A DNA stretch of 64,000 nt from Theristus sp. LFF4_11 (Eukaryota > Nematoda > Chromadorea > Monhysterida > Xyalidae). Each line of letters starts with the position of its first letter. Positions within the stretch are counted from its first letter, which is position 1. The stretch lies in assembly GCA_030248135.1 (NCBI GenBank), contig JASANC010005818.1, positions 94,248-158,247 of the forward strand, read 5' to 3'. Shown piece by piece: positions 11,601 through 20,870 of the stretch. A program made the position numbers and the translations under genes. The notes below the pieces were generated by a model that made no database searches, was not told the origin of the DNA, and saw only the letters and a program-made list of their open reading frames with translations.

Positions 11601-12418
11601 TCTTTTTCCAAAGTATAACAGATTTTAAAGTATTCCAAAATTTTGAAATTTCCGAAGCATTCCAGATAAAGAATAAATTGAACGTGCGGGGAATGAATTG
11701 GATTATTGGTATACATGCACTGGATTTATCCACAAAAAAAATCATCGGTACGGCAAGGCCGATTAAACATGGCAGCCGTTTTCACGGTGCAAGGAGCGCC
11801 CGAAATTTGAATGGAGGAAAAAAGACGTTCTGAATCCAATTGTGTGTCAAATGTTACGTGTTTTTTTTTAATTGGTCAATTTGTTCGTCTTTGCTTTTTG
11901 TCCATTGCATACACGAGTGGCAAATCTCTTGTCCTTTTTGAGAAAGACAACTCCTAATCTGCGACTAATCTCGCATTGACGAAGAAAACAACAACTGGCT
12001 TATTCATTCGGCCACTGTATTCGTTCGTTTTAGCTACCAGCAGCCATCACGCATTAAAACGCCAATAAAGATTAGAAACAAAAAAGCAACAACAGAGATC
12101 TTTTCGTGCAACCTGAAAGGCCGCTTCGAACAGCGACAACGGCTGGTCAGCGAACGGGTGCAGCAGGGCGTGCACTGCCGCGCAGCTGCCCACGCCAATT
12201 TCCTCGTAAATCGGCGACGAGCCAGCGGACGTGCCAGTTGTGAACTTTTTGTTGTTGCGCGGCCAAACTGACGAATCGGACTGAGCGCGCTGCTGCAGCG
12301 GCTTCTGTTCGTGGTTGGAGTGTGCGTCGCTGTGGCTGCTGACAGCCGATGAAGAGCTTTTCACAAGCGACGACCATTTTTGCAGGCTGATTCGACGCAA
12401 GTGACGCAGTTTCGCCAT
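2700..12418 (-). CDS. NOSTRIN-like F-BAR and SH3 domain protein
   Basis: Membrane-bending scaffold of the NOSTRIN family, linking endocytosis and actin (family knowledge). Exons, 5' to 3', all in phase: 10033-10092 (ATG) or alternative first exon 12113-12418, then 9807-9892, 9571-9654, 9268-9330, 9057-9108, 8782-8955, 8563-8664, 8372-8500, 8101-8259, 4419-4527, 4220-4311, 3968-4099, 3603-3875 and 2700 to about 3506. The F-BAR part shows FEELRKN, then AELELTYAKHLHKLASRLEK, then SAWRHVGESFTKLANQH. A coiled coil follows, then the family's EGLEYLASVY region. The SH3 (ALYDFVPQRGDEL...NDWWEG...GYFPTNYV) comes next. With the short first exon the product is about 773 residues; human NOSTRIN is about 506. 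After the SH3 there is an extra Ala/Lys/Glu-rich tail of about 180 residues. The intron between 8101 and 4527 contains a GT92 gene on the other strand. The acceptor of the last exon is uncertain by two bases. Confidence 0.85.
4528..6086. other. Left part of the large NOSTRIN intron, no gene seen
   Basis: AT-rich intronic sequence upstream of the nested GT92 gene. I saw no open frame with recognisable similarity and no clear transposon ends. Any promoter of the GT92 gene must lie here, but I could not pick out a TATA box or initiator with confidence. Confidence 0.4.
6087..7954 (+). CDS. Glycosyltransferase family 92 (DUF23) type II membrane protein
   Basis: Golgi-type glycosyltransferase of family GT92; members add galactose to glycans (family knowledge). 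Exons are 6087-7175 and 7310-7954, joined in phase 0 across a 134-bp GT-AG intron, giving 577 residues. The N-terminus is a short basic cytoplasmic stretch, then one hydrophobic anchor (LNGMLLLAGVLWVALF, about residues 31-46), as in type II enzymes. The catalytic half shows the family pattern: VVCVKGMDFMDD, a region resembling the nucleotide-sugar fold (MMGADKIVIYTY), YNDCLLRH, then the DxD-like motif YALLVDTDELVVPL and a conserved NAFKF. The gene lies entirely inside an intron of the NOSTRIN-like gene on the opposite strand, so it must have its own promoter. GT92 genes are especially numerous in nematodes. Confidence 0.85.
7955..8100. other. 3' flank of the GT92 gene inside the NOSTRIN intron
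   Basis: Short AT-rich stretch between the GT92 stop codon and the next NOSTRIN exon. No canonical AATAAA is visible, so the GT92 transcript would need a variant polyadenylation signal or would run antisense into NOSTRIN exon sequence. Confidence 0.3.
10093..12112. other. Intronic or upstream DNA of the NOSTRIN-like gene, no gene seen
   Basis: AT-rich DNA between the two candidate first exons. An open frame of 132 codons at 11435-11833 (+) and its mirror on the other strand have no recognisable domain and biased Phe/Ile content; I treat them as chance. No transposon ends were found. Confidence 0.35.
12113..12418 (-). CDS. Alternative first exon of the NOSTRIN-like gene (102 codons)
   Basis: An open exon starting MAKLRHLRRISLQKWSSLV, Ser/Gln-rich, with an SPIYEEIG motif, ending LFEAAFQ at a GT donor in phase 0. 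The first F-BAR exon (9892) also starts in phase 0, so this exon splices in frame onto it just as the short exon at 10033-10092 does. The short exon cannot sit between them in frame, so the two look like mutually exclusive first exons giving different N-termini. No other gene lies downstream on this strand to receive this exon. This is inference; transcript data would decide. Confidence 0.5.
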
Positions 12419-13480
12419 ATTTTACCGGTTTTCTGAAGTTTCTGGACAAAAGTAGTTGGGAGATAAAACTGCACAATGCAACGACTGACAGAGCAAGACA
12501 ATCTTTGTTTGCACTACTGTGTGGGACTTGACAGCCATGACTCACAAACATAAAGTATTTTGCCAATTGGTAGAACCTGAGCTTACTGGGCGACACTTTA
12601 TTTGGGCTAAAAAATCGCAAATTTCCCACACGCAACAGCGGCAATGAATGAGACTTGTGGTGAACAACCGCAGTGAAAGTCAGCTGAGCCAGGTGAGCGG
12701 AGCCTAACAGCGCAGTGACAACTGTAATGAACGTTTGACACAATTTCTAATTTATGCGTCACGATCTGTGCCACGGATGTGCGACAAGGACAGCAACTTG
12801 GTTTCGCTGTTCTACTGCAACTGAAACAATCAAAATAAAGCAAATAAAAACGCACCACACCACTACAAGTTAAATAACTGTTAATAACCATGTTGCAGCG
12901 GATCTAAAGGTTGAACTAAACAACTAAGTGCACTTGATTCTGTGGGGTTGAGAGTACGTTTGTGCTAAATCTCTTTTGACGATTGTTGGGCGGTGCCAGC
13001 GAACGCACATGCACACGCGCGCGTACTTTTGATTTTCAAAAACTCAAAGCAACACAACACACGTGACACATGCACGTGTGTGCAAGCAACAGACAGGCGC
13101 ACTCTCACTGATGTGGGGTACATGAAAAGAAAACAGAAATAAAAAACATTTGTCGACAAATCATGGCATAAACGGCCAAGAAAACACTCGAAGTTATCTG
13201 CGTCACCTCCAATATTGTGACATTTTGGGTTGCTGCGTGGCAGGGTTTCCACGCGACGACACGCCAGACAGTCGCGAGATAAAACGAAATACGAGACAAA
13301 GGTTCGCAAAACAAAGTGAGACACGAGACAGCCTTTTTTCAAAATTTGGCAAGACTAGATAGACAGAGAAAGATTCCACGAGACAAGATACGCCTCAAGG
13401 CAACCTAATAGGCGCGGTTTTACTTGCAGTTTCTGAAGATTGTTGCTAAAAATACTGGTCGCTCAGGACACCGATAAAAT

Positions 13481-13828
13481 ATGGTCGCAGGTGAAAATTG
13501 CCCACGCGAATTACTCGGTTTTGTCGTGCGGCGCAACCGACACGACGCATTTGCGCCTCTCATTCAGAACGACGTGCGTACGCACGAAGAAATAATTGCT
13601 GAACGTGCCTTATCACTGGCATTTGTTGTAACCACAGAAAAGTTAGACGTATCGTGCCAGTTCATGCAAACAGCTCCAACTGAAACAGAGGCAGTCAGCG
13701 AATCTCTAAAGTCGTTTGCTCGAATTGTGAAGCAACCAATGGATATCACAGTCCCTAAAACCGCCATTTCAGTCGTTTTGCACAATTTTATTAGATTCAA
13801 TACATCACTTTCAATTCAAATAACGTAG
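13481..13828 (+). CDS. Orphan ORF of unknown function
   Basis: A 115-residue ORF with ordinary amino-acid composition, between the NOSTRIN-like upstream exon and Sec61 beta. It has no signal peptide or membrane segment and no motif that I recognise. Codon usage is less GC-biased than the real genes here, which argues against coding. The remaining DNA from 12419 to 14097 shows nothing else. Confidence 0.15.
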   Translation: MVAGENCPRELLGFVVRRNRHDAFAPLIQNDVRTHEEIIAERALSLAFVVTTEKLDVSCQFMQTAPTETEAVSESLKSFARIVKQPMDITVPKTAISVVLHNFIRFNTSLSIQIT

Positions 13829-14097
13829 TTTCGGAGCTTTTTGTAAAACATTGGTAAGGAATGGAAACTGCACCTTTTCCTGCATTCACAGGAAAATAGT
13901 CTAAACAAGCCGCGATATGAAGCGAAATTAAAAACCCCAACCCAGCCTGTAACACAGAACAGCAACAATAAACAACTGTACGATTTAAATAACGATAACA
14001 CAACGACAGAATATCCACGTAAGAATTCATTCAAGTGTGAACAACGGCTCAACAAGAAATTGATTCAAACTTCGATGGAACGAGACGTTGCCGCTCG

Positions 14098-14750
<653 letters not shown>

Positions 14751-16029
14751 TGCTTGCTTGCTTTCAGAGAAACTGTCAACTGAGTGAATACAAGATACAT
14801 CGCAATCGTGGTCAGTGACTAACCGTCAGCGATGGAATCCACACACCACACCAGCTCAAACACTCAAATATGAACAATTAAAACAAAAAAGCAAAAACTT
14901 GAACGTACCATAAGTACCGATAGTGTGCGTCAAACGCAAAGCGCAGCAATCGAGAACTGACTTTTGAGTTAAGATGAGAAAGCAAAATTTCCGAAAGTTG
15001 ATATCAATTATTAAGTGCAAGTGCAAGCCAGCCAGACCAGATGTTTTTCAGTTTTCGAAACCCGCTTGCTCCTCTGGCTTGTGCAAGGCAAGCTCAGAGT
15101 TAACCTGAAAACTGAAAGTCCAAAAAATAAATAAAATGTAAGGTATCATGGGCGCACGGGGCATCGGCATTAGGGTTGTTAAACAAAAATCGAAAATTTT
15201 TCCAAGTAATAGAATAAAAAAACAAAAATTTTAAAAACTTTTCCTCTAATATGCTCTGAAAACCTCAATTTTGGCACAATTTTTCGAAAGTTCAACAAAA
15301 ATTTTCTTTAATATTACCTCGCAAAACCGTCAGCAGTCGATTTTTGACCGTTTTACCGACTGATTTTAGGCTTCAACAACTTCTGCGATAAAGTTTTTGA
15401 GCGTCCAAAAGCTTGGCTTACCATTTCCGATGCAGATAAAGTGACAATTCGCCTCGCAATCTGAATTCTGAGCGTCCGAGGCCCGAGCTGCTCCGTTTGC
15501 AAGCGTGCACACGCTCCGGCCTCAACAAAAACTTGCTCAAAACACAATTCTTCTGATATCTTCCTTCTTGAAAAGGGTTGGCTAGGTTATATTTGCATTT
15601 GCAAAACTTTCAAAAAAATTGATTAAAAATATGCCTAACTGAACGCAATTAGCTCTAGCTGATGATTACAGTACAGCTGGCAAATATATTAAAAATACCC
15701 ATAAAAGTAGGGGAAATTCAAAAATTCAAATTGTGTTTGATCATAATAATAAGATGTTTTTGTGGCGTGATGCTGCTGATGTTACACGTCCGTATTTAGT
15801 TTTAAGTGCACCGCACAGGTTATAATTAAACAGGAACAGAAAATGCACAGCAAGAGCAAAACACATAGTTGAGTTGTAAAACACGTTGTTTCAGGTGTAG
15901 CCTGATTCCATATTCCACGCTCATGCCATGCACGTTCGAAAACCGATAACATGAACAGCCAATCAGGGTCGTGCGGTGTTATTGTTCTAGCGCAGTACAC
16001 ACGGAATTAATATGCAGAACGTGTGACAT
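14751..16029. other. Upstream flank of SEC61B, repeat-derived DNA
   Basis: Contains the SEC61B promoter region and, from about 15170, AT-rich DNA beginning TAGGGTTGTTAAA that resembles a degraded hAT-like MITE end of the kind seen intact at 43613 and 54280. No gene was seen. Confidence 0.3.
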
Positions 16030-16630
16030 AGGGTTCGATTCGAAATCAAAAAGTGAAAATCCCAATTTTTTTAAATTAAAAAATTATTTAAAAAAATTTC
16101 CAAAATGCCGGAGGAAAATCTGATGATTGACAAAATTAAATGCATTCGAACCGCGCTGACGCGCTGAGTTCGAATATTGCATTTTTAGAAATAAATAAAG
16201 CTGTTTTGGCCGTTTAAATTGGCAAAAACTTTTATGAAAATTATCCTCCGACGTCAATTTGGAGTTTGGACCTATTTTTTTGCAGCATGTGGATCCAAAC
16301 CCAGGTGATATTTCTCGTTCCAAATGATTTTTCTGTGTTCCACTCCACAGTACTTTCTTGAATACTTGTACTTCAGATAGAAAACGCACCGGTTCACGTT
16401 GTTGTTGATGGACAACGCCGCGTTTCTTCGAGACGACAAATCAGCAACAACCAAAAGTTGACAAGCAAGTTTCTTCACATTTGAAACGTAAAAACAAGGT
16501 AATTTACTGCTTTTTAGTCCATTAACGAGCTCACGAGGTAACCAACTACAGAAGCTTCTATCGGTGTCTGGCTCTGGACTTTGCTCGTCGATCTTTGACC
16601 TGAAAGTAAAAATTGTCAAAAAAGGCTGTA

Positions 16631-16776
16631 GGTCGATCCGGTACCGGTCGATCCGGTACGGTCGATCCGGTACCGGTCGATCCGGTACCTGGCAATTTTC
16701 TAGGGCGGTCGATCCGGTACCAGGTCGATCCGGTACTCGGTCGATCCGGTACCAATTGAAATTTTCAGCTGTTTTA
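16631..16776. repeat. Left satellite arm, GGTCGATCCGGTACC units
   Basis: About eight units built from GGTCGATCCGGTACC variants, interrupted once by an AT-rich spacer (CTGGCAATTTTCTAGGG). Each unit contains TCGA and CCGGTACCGG, which are themselves palindromes, so the strand can pair with itself locally as well as with the other arm. Confidence 0.85.
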
Positions 16777-17190
16777 CGGGTTTTTAGCGTTCAATTCGTT
16801 ATGTTTTCGATTTTTCTTTGGTTGATTGTTGATACGATTGTTGATGATACGATATGAGACGACGACGACTTGCGACACTTGGTTGGTTTTGGTAATCGTG
16901 ATTCTGAAAAAAAGCAAAACAAGTGTACCATATGTTTTTTTTCTGAACTATTTTCCAGAAGAATAAAGCTCCAAGACGGTGAAAATTTGCAAAATTATCA
17001 GCTCAGCAAGAAAAAGAGAACAAAATATGAAGACTGATTCGGTTCTCTTTTGGAGTTGAGGAAAAATGTCTGTTGTTTTTATTTTCATATTTCCCGCGAA
17101 AAAACCTGCGGTAAAATGTTTCAGACATCAGATAAAATGAGAGAAACGAAGAAAAATGGAAAACAAATCAGAAACAAATTGAATTGAATG

Positions 17191-17306
17191 CTAAAACAGT
17201 TGAAAATTTCAATTGGTACCGGATCGACCGAGTTCCGGATCGACCTGGTACCGGATCGACCGGTACCGGATCGACCGGTACCGGATCGACCGGTACCGGA
17301 TCGACC
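17191..17306. repeat. Right satellite arm, inverse of the left arm
   Basis: Tandem GGTACCGGATCGACC units, the reverse complement of the left-arm unit, preceded by the shared flank TGAAAATTTCAATT. This arm is more regular than the left one: the last four units are nearly identical, suggesting recent unit amplification. Confidence 0.85.
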
Positions 17307-17635
17307 GCATGCCGTCAAAAAAATTCTGCCAAAAACAAAGTCCACACGAAACTCTGGGCAAAAAAGCATGATATCACTTTCTGTGGAAACCTGGAAAGTG
17401 TCTTAAACGCATTTTCAAATGAAAATACAATCTTGATGGCCAAAATTCGTTTTTTAATTAATTAAAAAATTGATTTTAAAAATCCCGATTTTAAGTTTAA
17501 AAAAATTTCGAACCTTAAAAAAATTACGTGACATGAGCAGCATGGTTGCAAAAACTACTTCATAGCATGTAGTGAAGTGATGAGATGATGCAACCAGCAC
17601 ACCCAGCAACCAGGGGTCCAGCCCGATTTTTGGCG

Positions 17636-17935
17636 AATCCGAGGGGGGGGTCCGCCCAAATTTGGGGGGGGTCGACGTCGTCCCGGGTGGGGGGGGGGTC
17701 GACTTGGTTGGGGGGGGGGGCTCCCGAGCGAGACCGAAAATTCTAGGGGGGGGGTCCGAGCGAGACCGAAAATTCTAGGGGGGGGGGTCGGACCAAAATT
17801 TTTCTTGACGATGACATTGTCTGGGCAAAAAATGGCTAGTAGGGGTCGATTTGGGTGGGGGGGGGGTGGTGGGTTCCCGAGCGAGACCGAAAATTCTAGG
17901 GGGGGGGGGGGGTCGGACCAAAAGTTGTTGAATAA
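17636..17935. repeat. Poly-G satellite with CCGAGCGAGACCGAAAATT spacer
   Basis: Runs of 6-14 G on the + strand alternate with a repeated spacer (CGAGCGAGACCGAAAATTCT, three copies) and TCGGACCAAAA spacers. The array could form G-quadruplexes on this strand. The opposite strand is open as a proline-rich ORF, which is a composition artefact. The same kind of array recurs at 18488-18680, and a tRNA-derived SINE lies between the two. Confidence 0.8.
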
Positions 17936-18067
17936 AAGTGCTAGAAACCACAACATCCAGTCAAGGCCTCTCTCTAGTCTCTAGTCATACATTTTGCTTT
18001 GATTTTCGTTCGGGTCGGGACATCTGAAAGCTACACGAACGAGACACGCTGCACGGGTGAGACTTGA

Positions 18068-18298
18068 TTTTTTTTTGTACGCGCGCCGGTTCCGGAAACC
18101 CGAAGGTACCAAACTCCGGCGGAGACGGGCAATACTGCCCCGAGCCCAATTTTACCCTCGGCTCAGGAGGGAATAGACCATTAGATGTTCATTGGTCACT
18201 CTAATTTTCCACGAGTATGTCTTGTCCACAGCGAGGTTCGAACCCGGTACCTACAGAACTGTAGGCCGAAGTTCTACCGCTACGCCATGGACGCGACA
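18068..18298 (-). mobile_element. tRNA-derived SINE (family 1)
   Basis: On the minus strand a tRNA-like head starts near 18298: A box TGGCGTAGCGGTAGAACTTC, anticodon-arm-like region, B box GGGTTCGAACC. A non-tRNA body follows and ends in GTTTGGTACCTTCGGGTTTC, then GGAACCGGCGCGC and an A-rich tail (ACAAAAAAAAATC). A truncated second copy with the same 3' body lies at about 61928-62075. The matching 3' end and A-rich tails indicate LINE-dependent retroposition (family knowledge). It is not a functional tRNA gene, because it continues into a body and has no clean acceptor stem. Confidence 0.75.
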
Positions 18299-18487
18299 AT
18301 TGATATTGAAGTACAGTATTGAAAACATTGACGTGCAAAGTGGTAAATGTATGACAAAGTGGTACGTACGTATACAAAAAAACATACAATATATATTGAG
18401 ATACAAACATGCATATAATATAGATACCTACAAATGAGAGAAATATAGAGATATACAAGAGAAAATGTCTCCATCGAAAGTCAAAAT

Positions 18488-18680
18488 CAAAGGGGGGGGT
18501 GGTCAGACGGTCAGGATTTGGTAGGGGGGGGGGTTTGGAAGGTCGAAATCTGGGAGGGGGGGTCTGGCGGCGGCCCCCCAAATTCGAGAGGGGGGGTATT
18601 TTGACCAAAATTTGGGGGGGGTTTGCCCGGGTGGGGGGGTGTCGACTTGGTTGGGGGGGGGTACCCCCCCCCATCTCGAC
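18488..18680. repeat. Second poly-G satellite block
   Basis: G runs of 6-10 separated by short spacers (TGGTCAGACGG, TTTGGAAGGTCG, TTTTGACCAAAATTT), ending with a C run at 18665-18671. It is related in style to the block at 17636-17935. Minus-strand proline-rich ORFs here are composition artefacts. Confidence 0.75.
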
Positions 18681-20870
18681 CCCTGCCAGCAACTAACAAA
18701 AAATAAAAAACCCTCCAGACGGTACCACTCCACTAACCCACCAACCAACCCAAAAACACTGCAAAAACAGTAACCAACCAAATCTAACACCTTGAAAATT
18801 CAAGTGACTCATGTTTACCAACCTAATCCGGTTGCCCTACAACCTTCAAATGTGGGAGAATGTCCAGCAACTTTTTGTAAAGGAAGCAGACAAATGCTAA
18901 TCAAAAAGAAACAAAGAAAAAGAAATGAGGTTAAAGAAGGGCGTTTGTTTTGTTTTGAGCTTTTCGTTTAGTTTCTTGGTTCAACAGTTGAATTTGATAA
19001 TCGAATAAAAATCTAAACGGTGAATGGAACGAAACACGACGACGACATGTTCACTCACATGAACTCGAAGTCAGATTTTTGAGTTTTTGATTGGTTCTTT
19101 TTGTTTTATCAAGATTGAATTGGTTGAAGAAGGAAAAGTTGAATAAAGCGGTTTGAAAACAGTGAGTGGAATGCCGACCGACGACGACCGTTAATTTTCC
19201 ATTTATCCATTGACCAGTAAATATGTTTGTTGTCTGTCACAAAATGAGCAGCTGATGCTGATTGGATTGGGGGTTCTTTGACATGGCATATCAGCGACGA
19301 CGACGAGCTTGCCGACCATGACGAGACGAGCTAGCAGCTTCATCAGCATTCAATTGACTAAATATGATTTGATTGAATAATGAGCGTCAGATTGAGCAGT
19401 GAGTTTATGGTTTTTGGATCCTGCCAATTCGACGCTCGTTTTTTCAATCGTTAAAAATTCAAACATTAATTATCAACCGACGCAACCGCAATTGTGCAAT
19501 CAATAATTCTGATCTAACTCAGAACTTTGAGAATCGCACTGAAATCGGACCAACACTCCACAATATCTAATCAGGTAAGCTGCGTTTCAGATCAGTTGTT
19601 CACTTATTACAGAGATCCAGACCGGAATTCAGCAGCAGCAGACCAAACCCAGTGGTCAGTTTTATGTGAAGGAGGAATGTCTGAAAAGTGAGGAGTTGGA
19701 CACCGGTGCTGTGAAAGTCAGACCGTGAGACAAATTCTGGATAAATTAATGGAGAGGTGACCGGCAGTGTAAATTAATGCATTAAATTTTGCAGAAATAT
19801 CGATCCAACATGAATATTCGGTCAAAAAAGAACTAGAGGTGCAATCATTCAATTGGACTTTGTCATGGTCTAACTTTTGGAACACGTAAAACTCTTCAGT
19901 TTTTAGACACTACTCACTTTTATAGAACTGACCACAGGGGCCAGCTTTTCATAACTGAGCAATTCAATAGTGCTGCATCACTGAGCGTCGGAATTGATTC
20001 ATGAATCAACAAATTTCAGTTTCCTCACGCCCTCAAACTATTGGAGAGGAGAAATTGGTGTATGTATCCTCCCCCCCCCTCCGCTCCCCACACCTACACG
20101 GTCACTGCCTGGTCGTTGTTTTCAGTTTATTGAACGTACTGCACTGGAAGCCAATAAAAGCGAAATTGATTTGATTTCAAACAAAAACATAGCAAATTGG
20201 GTCGATTGCATATGTATGCCAGAAAGCAGCGTTCTGCGCTGCCCAAAAACATTAATTTTGATGTGTTTCCTATTTTGAGCTGGAAATCTACGTTTTTATC
20301 AAAACACCAATTTTTAGCCTGAAAAAAACGCGTATAAATACCTACACGTTTTTAACCGAGTAAAAAACTGGTATTTTTCCCATTCCAACCCTAGCAGTGT
20401 TCTAGGCAAGATTTTTGAATTCAGCGTATTCGAAAACCGCTTTTTTGTCACGGTTTCAGCACCTGAGGTGGCCTTTTAACAATTTGGGGGGTGGGAGGAA
20501 ACATCTTGGTTAGAACTTCGAACAACGAGTTCGAATGCCGTGACAAAATGAAAATCATGCAGTCAGTTAGCAGCCACCTGATCCAGTTGCTTATGTGAAT
20601 GCTAAAAACCAGTTGTGACGGACGCACTGCAACCAAATTGGCGTAACGTGCACAAAGGAAGTTGTGTTTAACTCTGACATGTTCAAAGTTCAGGCCAAAT
20701 CAAAATAACGTGCGCATTTTCCTTTCGTTCAGGCTTGTCAGATGACATCCGGAATACGTGCATGGTTTTCGGCTGCTTAGTTCATTGCTCGTTGCCGCTC
20801 CCCCTCTCTCTCAACGCGCTGTTTCGCGGCAGTTTCGTTGTTTGTTTGATCGGGGGAAAGGGGGGGGTTA
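18681..20870. other. Gene-free DNA with a degraded MITE and a solo hAT-like end
   Basis: No gene was recognised. At about 19678-19945 there is a degraded copy of the AAGTGAGGAG MITE seen better at 23446-23662. Near 20385-20396 a CCAACCCTA end resembles the right terminus of hAT-like MITEs. A C run lies at 20071-20079. Confidence 0.4.

Larger units (their letters stand above)
16030..17526. mobile_element. Palindromic foldback element with satellite arms (family 1)
   Basis: A 1.5-kb palindromic element. The outer ends are inverted: AGGGTTCGA..CGAAAT on the left, and the reverse complement of AGGTTCGAAAT on the right followed by about 14 AT-rich bases. The flanks TGTGACAT (16022-16029) and CGTGACAT (17527-17534) look like an 8-bp target-site duplication with one mismatch, as in hAT elements. 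The inner arms, 16631-16776 and 17191-17306, are tandem arrays of a 14-15 bp unit (GGTCGATCCGGTACC), and in the right arm the array is its exact inverse. Both arrays end on the same flank (ATTGAAATTTTC), so the arms are homologous and inverted. No transposase ORF was found. It is probably nonautonomous. Confidence 0.75.

Noticed and set aside
16631..17306. CRISPR array
   Set aside because: Units are directly adjacent without unique spacers, arms are inverted, and the genome is eukaryotic.
17555..17956. Proline-rich ORF on the minus strand
   Set aside because: It is the translation of poly-C runs opposite the poly-G satellite; no domain and no splice context.
18237..18298. tRNA gene on the minus strand
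   Set aside because: A and B boxes are present, but the sequence runs on into a SINE body and A tail and has a repeat copy without the head.
18201..18790. Overlapping proline-rich ORFs on the minus strand
   Set aside because: Composition artefacts of the second poly-G block, partly overlapping the SINE.
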